From Dipylidium caninum (Eukaryota; Platyhelminthes; Cestoda; Cyclophyllidea; Dipylidiidae): DNA of 64,000 nt. The stretch is from assembly GCA_017562135.1 (NCBI GenBank), contig QEYB01000801.1, positions 248,001 to 312,000 of the forward strand, in the 5' to 3' direction. The translations under genes were made by a program, and so were the position numbers. The notes below the pieces were generated by a model, which worked only from the letters and a program-made list of their open reading frames with translations, had not been told where the DNA came from and ran no database searches. This document shows, one piece after another, positions 47,661 to 59,400 of the stretch (the stretch's first letter is position 1; every line of letters begins with the position of its first letter).

Positions 47661-50329
47661 CGGTGTTTCTCATCGCTCTCTCATCTCTATGCCTATTTCT
47701 CGTAAGCACGTACTGCCTACACCCACCTACTCAGATACCGTGCGCATTGAAGAACTGAATGAGGGCAAAAGATTATTTGGCCAATCCTATGGCTACAATT
47801 TTATCCTTCGGAAATCATTTTCAACAGGTGTTATTGTCAATGCAATTATGATAGATCAACTCACACACAGGTTTTAATCTGTGTTGCTGAATCCTGTCCG
47901 CCCTCGAAGAACACATTCTCTATACGTTTTTTGCCTACTCGTAGCTTATTGCTATACCATGTCCGAAATATCACTTACCAAAGCGCCAATGGAGATTTTA
48001 CTGATAATCCTCCACCTCTTCAACCGCCCGCATTAATAAACTGGCAATATTGATGATGATCCGCTGATCAGTCAATTTCCTTGGCTCCTTATCCGCAATT
48101 GCGTCAATTAGGATGGTGGTGGGAAAGAAGGAAGTTATCACTTAACGTTTTATTTGGCTGCAAAGAGCCCATCCATAGTGAATGTTGATCGATAATTTTG
48201 TTACGAACACACTTGCATTTGAAGCCATAATACACCACTAGAGTCAAGAGAACGAATAGGGATACCTCGAGAGAGTAATCGTGGTAAACAAAGTTGTTCG
48301 TCATGGGACTTGGACAATGATAGTGTCTATCAACTAGGGTGGGAGTTTGGTAGATTCCGCTGGTGGGCGATTACACACCGGATGGTGGAAAGGTCTGTTC
48401 CCTTGCTCATAATACATAAGACGCCTAAGGTTGGAGTACTGACCGGAGGGTTGCATTCTCTTTGTGTTCCTCCGGTAAGGGTTAGCTATATTGGGTTGAT
48501 TTTGTAGTAGGATATTCAGCCTTAAAAAGAGTGGTAATTTGTGTAATGATGCATAAGGGGTTAAAAAAATAAAATAGTTCAGGAGGGGTTTTAAGGTCCA
48601 GCCAGAGACGCAGACGTTGGGGGCGCTTGCCTCGTATCCTAATAAAAGTTGATTGGTACCGGAAATAATCGGCATTTGGTTATCACGAAGTGGGAGATCG
48701 TGTTGAGTAGAACAGTTAACCTCAACAATAAAAAGGTTCTGCTTTAGGTTGTTTGACCGTTCTTTTTTGATGTGATAGGGTGGGATAAATTCCCATATCG
48801 GCTTGACAATTGCCTTTTTCTACTTAATCGAATGGCAAATGTGGAACCATTTGATTAAGCGATCACTGAGGCGAAGGTCACATAGGTCCTTATTGGTTAG
48901 ACAAAATGAAACGAGAACTGACGACATACGACACTCATATTTGAACAAATTCACAAGACTATAAAGTGAGCTGTATTACGTACTTCCGTAGTTTTAGAGG
49001 TAGGTAATTTAAACTACATAAGATCTGCTGCAGGATACATGCCTTGTTCATCCCTGGTACGTAGATGTAACCCAGTAGGAGAGACGACAGTGGCAGACTA
49101 CTTGCTACTAAGTTTAAATCTCAAAAGGAAAGCAAACACTTGCTTTTCAGCCTCATAGGTATATGCCGAGTAAAACATTTCACAGCATCGATTGTCACAA
49201 ACCATATATTCCATGTTCACATTTATAATTTACAGAAGAAAAAAATTGATCTGGCCTTGCAGAGGAGCAATAAAAATACAACGGCTAACCATTGAAAAGC
49301 TTATGGAGACAAAATAATATAAAACACTGGCACGCGCATCATCACACATCTCAATGATGTTAGTGGGTGCAATTACAAGTTTTCTCATAACACAAGTCCT
49401 GGTTTCGGTACATCAGATTCGCGCCTTACCTTTCGGGTTTCCCACCTACACAGAGTGCAATTAGGACAAAAACAATTGCCAGTGACCTATCTTACTACCG
49501 ACAATCTAGTGGCATCAAAACGGTGTTAGATTGCTACTTTGTTAGTCCAAGTAAAACCGAAGATAAAGCTCCATGCTAAGGCAACATAAAAGGGTGAGAC
49601 TCGGATAGCAAGATGGTTGAGAATGATATCTGCCATTCCTTTTGTCAGTTCCCTAAAGGAAGGATACAATACAGATACTTTTTTTCACATAGCTATATTT
49701 ATAATCGAATATGGGGAGAAAAATGCTCATGATTTATCGTAGCTTCGTAAAATACTAATAAGTCATACTCTGCAAACGTTATAGGAAAAGTTGTTGTGTA
49801 TTGAAACTTATCAAGGTAAAATTCTACAATTGAACAAATAAGAAACCGCTTCTAAGGGAAGTTCCAGTAACGAGCTAGTTTAATTCGAGGTTGGATACCC
49901 TGAGCAGGAGGGCGAGAAATACATAATGCGGAAGAAATAACGTAATGACGCAATCTATACCAATTTTCGAATCGCCCATTTGTTATATAAGGATTTGTAG
50001 GATCCGGCTAGAAAGAACAACTAAATGGGAGGGGAGATTATGAAAAGGCATCCTTTGAAAACAACAGCAGTTATGTGTTATGCATTCCGATGCAAATTAC
50101 GATGAAATTAGTGAGTTAGAAATTGAATTCAACTGCGCACTCTTTCACCTTCCGTAATGTGCATTTCATGCAAACTTACCAGATGCAATTTCGACCCAAA
50201 TTAATAAAAAAGTTTGTGCTTTTTTAATGTGCATAGTACATGAAAAATTAGGAATAATAGTGTGAATTAGTGAACTCTATTTTATGGCCGAGGCGCCGGT
50301 TTTAATTCTGTGTTCGTTTGACGCCTCGA
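47661..50329. other. no supported gene between GW182 and DMAP1
   Basis: No exon chain or domain on either strand. The longest frames (48334-48675 on - and 48310-48507 on +) overlap each other and match nothing I recognise. The stretch should contain the GW182 3' UTR and the DMAP1 promoter. Confidence 0.5.
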
Positions 50330-50425
50330 ATGGCAACGGACGTGCTTGACATTTTGGAAATTGAGGAGTCTGGGACCAGAAAATCTTTATTGGATACTAA
50401 ATCTTTGCTCAATAGGACAGATAAA
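50330..50425 (+). CDS. DMAP1: DMAP1 exon 1
   Basis: ATG opens MATDVLDILEIEESG, matching the family's N-terminal MATxxDVxDILEL motif, and the exon closes on a GTGAGC donor in phase 0. The next identified exon needs two bases carried over, so an exon is missing in between. Confidence 0.8.
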
Positions 50426-53400
50426 GTGAGCTTCTATTGTTATACGCAAACCAAACTAGAAGAAAAATGTCGTTAGGCCAACGCACGTCAAACGACCAGA
50501 ACACATTCCGAGAGAAATCTGGGGCTTACAAAACACTTTCAAAAAGCAAGTTTTTCACCAAAAATTTTATTGTCAAACGTTGGGCTGGGTTCCTGGTTTT
50601 CTCAGAGATCCCCCATTTTTATGGTCTCTACCTTCCTTTCATTGTACAAGTTTTTCTTCTAGGTTTTTTACGTTAGTCTCCGTGAATGAAACTGGTCACG
50701 GACTTAAACGCATTTTAATTTATCCGAATATACGCCCATAAATGTCTTACTCTTTTTTATATATGTGAACCCCTACGTCGTTCATTCATTGCCTTTATTT
50801 TTTTCATAAGTGAAGAAGACACCACTTATTAACACCTTATTTTGGGCATGCCAACATCATTTTTGAGCTGCTCGTCCGTACTCGAGTGTATATGTATATA
50901 TGTGATCCATTGAGCTGCCCTTCACACATCAAACTGAGTGTTCTCTATCAATCCTAGAGGGCACCCTATTTTTTCTTTCCAATCACTTCGCTTATCCTTC
51001 ATGAGTATTGCTACTGCCGGTATTAGTCGAAATTAGGGTTGTCATCGCTTCGCGTTCTTCGTAATTTGTTGTGCTTATTGTAGTGAACTTCCCCCCTTAC
51101 TGCCAACGAGTGAGTCTCCAATCTACAAACAACCGAAGGTTGTTTTTGGCGCTGGCCGTGCCCGACGCTGGAAGTGGGTGCCTTTCAAAAACTCCGCACG
51201 TGATGTAAACCTAATTTCCATGCTAAGTATCTCATAGGATAATCTGATTCTTTACCACTGGCGCCGTGAAGATGCCGACAATAACGAGGAGTATCATTTC
51301 GCCCGTTTAAATAAGGTATTCACAGTACGAAGCTTACTGTTCACACATAAGTAGATGGTCTGTCTGAAGTGATTTTTCTCTTAAGCATATAGAAGTGCCG
51401 ACCTACACCGACTCCGAGTATAAAGCCTATCTACAGGACTCAAAGTGGAACATAGAACGTACAAATCATCTGATGGATCTGGCGCGCTGGTTTGATGTCC
51501 GGTTCATCCACATGCATGATCGCTGGGATGTCGGAAAATTTTCGCCCAGACCCTCTTTGGAGGAATTGAAAGCTCGATATTATGGGATTCTAGGAATTCT
51601 CGATAAAGTGAGTCAATTCATTTATTGAAATACTTTGAACCAGATTAAATTCTTAATTGCGTTTCAACTTCACTTTTCTTCCTCTACGCTTTAGTGAGTA
51701 ACCAGAAGATTGTCTAGGTGAACGGTAAATTAGATCTGTGAAAATTCCTTTGTTTTTCGAGTCTAAGCAGTAAATACTACACCTTTTACCTTGAGCTGAT
51801 TGGTCTGAATAAGGATCGATACGCCATGCACTATTACTTGCTTTAACTTCGTGACCACGTAGTCTTATATCGGTGTGTTGATTTGATTCCTCCCTAGTCG
51901 ATGGTTGGCAGAACTTGAACATCTTTACTACTAATACATGTGTCAGCAAAATACAGGACTTATTTTCTAAAGTTGTTTTTGTATAGTATTTAAGTCATAA
52001 AGAAAAATTATTGAATTGTATTTTTGCGTTATGTTGATATGTTTCTATGAGGTAACGAAACAAGTACTGCCACAATTCATGCTTTGGGATAAGTGCACTT
52101 AAACAGACTGCAAATCGTCATGAAAAAATATGAAGTCTTACCGCGGTTTTTCCCACGTTGAACCTCTCGAAGCGCATATGTCCAATAAAATCAAGTGTAT
52201 TATGTGAGTCCCATATTTTACGATTCGTTAATGGGGATGAAAAATGGGTATCGACTTTGTAGAATCGGTGTAAGTTTATCCCTTTTGTTCTTAAATATTA
52301 TGAGGAGTGTTCTACACTTGCCGTTTTTGTTCCCATTCAATAATTCTTTAACCTCTTTTCACTATTATTGAAAAGATTAAAGTAACTCTAACATGCTTTC
52401 ATAAAAAATGCAGCTTCGTACCAAGAATAGTAAATATAAGGTCTACCGTAGCAAATGTTTATTTGTCGTATGCTCGGCTCTATTTTTGACGCTTAATGTA
52501 TACAGTCTGACGTAGCGAATTAACAAAACAAAGATAGTTCACGCTAGTCTTAAGTGTAAAGCACTGATGTACCCGTGGTTATTGATGAAGCTCATTTACG
52601 CCGCTGTATTTTCTACGAATTCCAACGAGGAAAGAATGCTACAGAAGCATGGAGAAATATGTTTAAAGTGTTTGGTGGAGGTACAGTTTCGGATAGGACA
52701 CGCAGAGGATGGCTCAAAAAATTCGAAACAGGTGATTTTGACCTTTCTGAGAAGTCACGGTCTTGGAGATCATCTTTGATCGACGTCGCTTTTAAGACCA
52801 CGTTGGAACAAGATCCTCTTCTGACAACATGGGAGACTGCAGAAAGGCCTAATTTAACTCAGCAAACCATTTCGGACCATATTGGGAAGATGGGACTTGT
52901 GTGGAAATACTCAAGATGGGTGCCACATGAATGCAGCGTGAAGAATTTGGATGATCGAGTCGTCATATGCACATCTCTGCTTGGTCGAAACAAAGTCGAG
53001 CCCTTCTTGAGAGGGATGCGAACTAGGAATGAGAAGTGGATCAACTACGAAAAAATCGTGAGGGAAAGGTTATGTTGTGGGGCCGGAGGACTTAGCCCTT
53101 CCATCACAAAGCAAATTTGACTTTGAACAGGAGAACGTTGTGGTGTGTATGGTGGGACATTGGAGTAGGAATACATTGAACTTTTAAATATGAACGAAAG
53201 TCCCAATCAGCAAGTGGATAATTTAAAGTCAGGAGTGCAAGAAAAGAGGTCGGCGATGTTTGTGAGAAAGGACATCATACTGCATGATGATAATGCCGGG
53301 CCACGCGCTATTTTAGAGACTCGTCAAAAATTACAGAAGTAGAATGGGAGATTCTGTTGCATTTAGTATGTTCCCCAGGCTTAACACCCTCCAAATATCG

Positions 53401-56400
53401 TTTGTTTTTGTCCTTACAGGATTTTTGACGGTAAAATATTCAGGAAATAAGGTATAAAACAAGAACTGGGTCAATTATTCGCATCATGAGATGAAACATT
53501 CCTAAAAATGTATGCAAATTGCCTTCACGCTGACAAGAAGTACTTTGTAATAATGACAATTATAACATTTAACGAAGTTTATTGATGGTAAGAAGGCAGC
53601 TATCTTGTTTTTTTCCAGATACGGATAGAACTTTTCGGTAGACTTAACAAAACCGCAGTCATATCAACTATATTAGAAAATCCTGTTTTGTCTTTAAATT
53701 AAAATTGACACATCTCTTTTCACGATTCTCGTCAATTCCCTTGGATGTTGTATTTTATTAGAATTTCCAGAAATTAACTTTTACTCCGTCATAAATGTGC
53801 ACGTATTTTCATATTTGTTTTTTGATAAACAGCATGTAATTTTTATATTTGTCTTGTAATTATTGTTCGAAGTCATAACCCAGATAGCTATCGTACTATG
53901 ATGCTGCAATCTATGTTGAAATTTTGCTAATTCTGCCTCGATTATTGCAAATCTACACATAAAAATGGTGCTAATATTCTTCGAAGAGATTGTTTAAGCT
54001 TGGTCTACACACTAACCATTAATTTACTGTGGCAATGGAGACTAGCAAGATCTCTCAAAAGAACTTTGTTCCAACAGCACTTTTTTGCGGATCAATTACC
54101 GTATCCGAAAGAAGATTGCCCTTCTCTTGAAATAAATGGTCTTTTTTTTAGGTTGGGTATTATAAAATAGGTGTTCTTGTTTAGTTTTTGTTCAGGTGCG
54201 ACTGAGACAGGTACATTGTAACTTGCGCTTAATATTGTTATATACCAATTCTAAAAATTCTCTTAATATTCATTTAGTGGAATTTTTTCCGTGTTTGTGT
54301 TCCATTTTTATGTTGCTTCTCCCCAAAACCAAACGAAAAAAAACGCGATTTACATCTACTTTCCTTGTACGAGTTTGACTTCAGTCATAGTACATCTCGG
54401 GCTCCGAAAATCATTAATGAGGCATTCGTAGAAGAATCTACTAACGAAAATAACGAAAAAAATGCTCGATATTGGTTGCAAAATTGTCCTTTCGATTTGA
54501 GTATCGTCAACAAGCCTCGCTTCGAGGAAGGCCACCGGGCGTTGTTGATGAATGAGGAAGAATTAAAGGGCAGTTTAATCTGACCCACACACAGAAGTAT
54601 TCGTGACTTGGATCTGAGCAAAGAACTAGCCACCTATACGACGACTACGGCTGTGTAGAGACATCTGCATACCATAAATAAAGAAAAAGAGTTGGACCGT
54701 ATGTGTCTGCTGCACGAAACAACTGGCGCGAATGCAGGTGTTCGAGCGCAAGGCGATTAGTGCGCCACTTTGCTGTTTCCCTCGCAATACGCGATTTCGC
54801 CGTTCTTACACCAAGTCGTCACTCATGATGAAAAGTGCACTTTGAAAAATGGAAAACGGGTTAAGCGAGTTGGTAGGTGAGAACAAACTGCCGGGAGACA
54901 CCCACAGGCGAAAATTTTATAATAAAAACATTAGGGGCAGCATATAGCGGAATGTCGAAGGAGTGGTCACCTATTGTTCCTTCCTAAAATCAGGCGAAGC
55001 GGTAACAACGATGAGTCCTATTGCCGTGAAATTGAAGTAATGCATGAGCAGAAACGTAGGGAGAAACAAATTAGCGTCATTGCTCAATGAACACGGTGCA
55101 ACATTACCCAATGACATTGCGGAAGCACCACAAACAGCTTCAATCATCGTTGACAAATTAAATAACCTCAGTACAATGTGGAATTGTAGCACATCCGATA
55201 TGTCACCGACCGATTATGAGCTTTTTCGCAATTATGGTTTATTTTTTTAAGAGAAGGGAATGTAATAACAAAAATGATATGTTGAGAAATCTGGGTGGTT
55301 TACCACCTCTAAGGATAAGAAATTGTCTAAGGGGTATATATAACTTGCCGAGTTACTGAGAGGAAGACGTAGATGGAAAGGGGGACTCTTTCGGTTGTAT
55401 ATAATAAATAAAGTGAAAACTGGGCTTTTGTTTTCTACTTATCTTTAACACCCGTTCCAATTTAATCCCTAAATGTTTTCATCGTTTTTTCCATGATTTG
55501 GACATTTTATCTCTTTTTTGTATACAGATTAGAGGCACAAATCTGTGTCAAGGCCTTCGTTATGACGTCGAGCATGAGAAACGCAGGAAACAACAGTTGA
55601 ACCTTCTTTATGGTCGCAGCAAGGACGAAGTGGAGGAAGAGGAGCGTTTAATTGGGGAGCTTGAGCGTATCGAGGCACGTCGGAGAGAAAGAGAGAGAAA
55701 GAAACAAGATCTTCAAAAATTAATTTCCCAGGTTGGGCATCTATCGTCTCAAATACTTTAGAATTTTTTAAAGATGTGCTTCGTTTTAGTCTCCGGAAGC
55801 TATATTGTTAGTTTTAACTTATTGGCTAAGTATCACATGCCAATTTTGATCTATTTTGGGGCCATTTTTAACCACTTAGATGACTTAGGTACTGCAACCT
55901 GGTTTCATGTAGTCATCGTGTTGAAATAGGGCTCTGAGCGTAATCCCTGCTGTCCATTAATCCGATGATTTGAATACTCGAAACCTTTCATAAAACACAA
56001 ATATATATAGGAGGAAGGGAGAGACAATAGTTTTAATACTTTTAACCGGGCTTCAGAGTTCAAAACCTTTACTCAATAACGGGGTCACATTGGTTTGCTT
56101 ACGTTTTGTTGATTATATTTATTTTAATTTAAAAAAATATCCGAAACAGTGTATTTTGACTTATTTACATGGGATTTCATTCTCTATTAATTCTTTTAAT
56201 TTTTATTTCACGCCACAACATTAGTCAGTATGTTATCCAGGTTATCTTTTAAAGAATCGCAAATTGGGAAGGCTTCATTGTCAGTACATTGAAAAGTTCG
56301 CTTTTTTGACCTTTACTCATTGTTACTCTCAAAACGGAACTAGTCGTAATTACTTTTGCGTAGCCCTGGTAACTCATGCTTTCCGTACTCTCGGATTCTG

Positions 56401-59400
56401 TCTTCTTGAATAGACAGATTGATGTTAATTATACTCAGATATGTTGATTTTGCTACTTCAGTAAGATTGTACCTAGTTGCAATTCTAAGATAAGTGTTTC
56501 AATGTAAATATTCATGAGTTTTATAATAAGCATTATAGTTTCATGTGTCTACGTACTTTATACATTAATCTATAGAGTGCGTTTGAGAATTATTCCATAT
56601 TTATCTATTGTTAAATGCTTGCAATAAAATCACTAAACATCCTCCACTCCTTGCAGGCAGAGTCCGCTGCTCGCGACTTCAATGACACCATTCATGACGA
56701 CTCAGGTGGCTCAAGAAGAGCTAACCCACCAGCCAGTGGGGGTGTTGTGGGCACACCATCACAGGGTGATCGTCGAAAGACGGCAGGGGCCCTACAAGGC
56801 GGTACAGGTTTAGTGGAAGGTTATGGACTTCGAGCTGGTGGCTCACTCAGTTCCGCTCTCGCCGCTACCTCTTCAGCTGTGGCTGCCACCTTGGTATGTC
56901 AGGCTTTATTTTCACACTGTCATAAAGGAATTTATGTTTTGGTCGGTTTTCTAATGATCTACTGAAAGTCTCTACGAATGGCGTTGTTCTCCTTTCAGGC
57001 ATTCAGATTTTTTAGATTATTTAGGTTACTCGATTTAATTAGAACAGAATTTTTTACTCTAATAGGTTGAGTCCTCTTAACCAGCTGTTTTAAGTATTAT
57101 AATAGTCGTAAAACATACCTTTTTACCGCCACACAAATGAGCCCTCAACAAACGCTTTACTATTTGACTACCTGGAAGATGTGAGCTGAGAGAGAGCGTA
57201 TATAATAGTATTGGCCATATTTACCTGAAATTGCTGCAAATGGCATGCTGGAGTTGTTGCTACTTGTTTTTTTGCGTTTAGAGGACATTGAGGGTCAGGA
57301 GGAGTGTTTCATGCTACCGGCGTATCGCTAAAATACTCACCATTGGCAAGAATGCTTTTTTGTTTAGGATTGATTTAGAACTAACATAAAAGCTTTTAGG
57401 AGCGATCAAATTCATATATTATCGTGTTATCACAGCAAAAAAAATTGGAATAGAGGCGTAGTGAAAACTTTCGCTTGAGAAAGATGTTATATATGAAGAG
57501 AAATCCGGTATTGGCACACGATTTTGAGTAGTTCGGTAATACCTCGACTGGGGGGCGATTTGTAGGAGTGATGCACTGCTGACTAAAAGTGTATCCATCT
57601 CAAATATCGCGCCAATTGGCGTTAGGGGACAAGTTTTTTTAACAATCTTTTTGCAAGACAATGGCCTATTGCTTCTTGCTTTAAAGAGTTACTTCTCAAC
57701 GCGAAAGCAGTTATATACTTCTTGCTCTAAAAAGTTACTTCCCAACGTGAAAGCAGCCATACGCGCTACCGAATAACATCGGTCATACCTTTCACATCTC
57801 TTTTTGACTGGTTACGTGATTTTGAAATTATATCGACTTAGTTACTCCACCCTTGATGGGATTTATTTCCTTTTTCCCTAAAGACCTTTAATTATATCAA
57901 TCGGTGGGGCATTTGACTAGTAGATTGGCAAGTGAAAAACATTTTCATTTCAAGAAGTTGTTAATTCAGGAAAATAGAGTTTCTATATTGTCACAACGTT
58001 CCAGTTAAAAGAATTTCTATTCTGTCGAATTGTATACACTTCTTTTTGAGATAATTTCCACCATATAAGTTCGATATAGACTGTTAAATTTGTGAAGTGA
58101 ATATTTGTAGAGCAAATAGTTGTATTCTTCATTAGAACACCCTTTATTATAGCACTTATTTCTCCTGTTTTATAAAAAACGTCAATGAAGCGTATACACA
58201 GTAATAAACGATTGGAAGTGTCATGTAGAGGTCAATTTCATACAATCACTCAATGAAGACTCGTGGATGGGGAAGTACACGCGCTAAATATGTAGGAGAA
58301 TGGTAATCAAAAATGTCAAATGGGAACCATTATGTTCCATCATGGAAGGACGAACATCTTATCGTCGCATACTTAAAGTCTTGTTAACAAAAGTAGCCAC
58401 TACTGAGGTGGAACTAGTCTTTTTCGTTGACTAAAGATTTTGTAAACTAGTATATGTTGTTACGGAAATGGAACAGTGATTCTATAGGTCTTGATAGACC
58501 GTGCAGTTAAAATGATCATAAAACACCAGTAGTTGGAGATTTCGCTTGATCGGATATTTGGTTGGCGGATGGGTGATAGAGGATTTTTGGACAGATGAAT
58601 TCTACGCTTTTGTTTCATTAAAGTGTTCCAAGTACATAACTTATACTTATACCTTTCATTTAGTAAAAAATTCTGTCGTTTAGTTCTGTATTTGGATTTT
58701 TGTCCCAATCTGAAAATGGATAGAAGACATGCACTTCAGACATATTTTACCGTATTATTTCCGGAGGGGCAAGAACGCGTCGCAAGCATAAGAATTTATG
58801 CACCGTATGTGGGAATGAAGCCTTGAAAAAAGTCAGTGTCAAAATTGGTTTACCAGATTTCTTATGGTGATTTTTCGTTGAAAAGTGCTCAACGGTCGAT
58901 GAAGCCTACACTAAGGCCATTATCACTTCATATCGTCAGAGCTTAAGGGAATTCACTTGGCGTAATGCATTAGCGCACACGATTCACATCAGAAAAGCAG
59001 CGAGATTGATCCATTTCTGAAAGGACTCATTGCTAGCGACGAAAAGTAAATAGTTGAGAACAAAGTTAATCGGGAGAGATAGTGGATGGTGCAAGGTGAA
59101 ACTAGAGCTTCACCAAAGACTATTATCCTGTAACTGGTGAGGTTTTAGAGGAATTTTTCACTTTGACCTTTTGCCGAACGACCAAACGATTAGTTCACAC
59201 GTGTGCGTTCATCAATTCGCCAACCTGAGCGACACAGTTCAAGTAAAGTGGATGGAAGCGACAAATCGCAAAGGTGTTGTTTTATACCATGATAATACCA
59301 AGTCCCACACATCTTTTATTGCTCGGCAATAATTATTGAATCTGGGTTAGGATGTGTTGACACATCCGCTATACAGCTCTTGACTCGTGCCTTTAGACTA

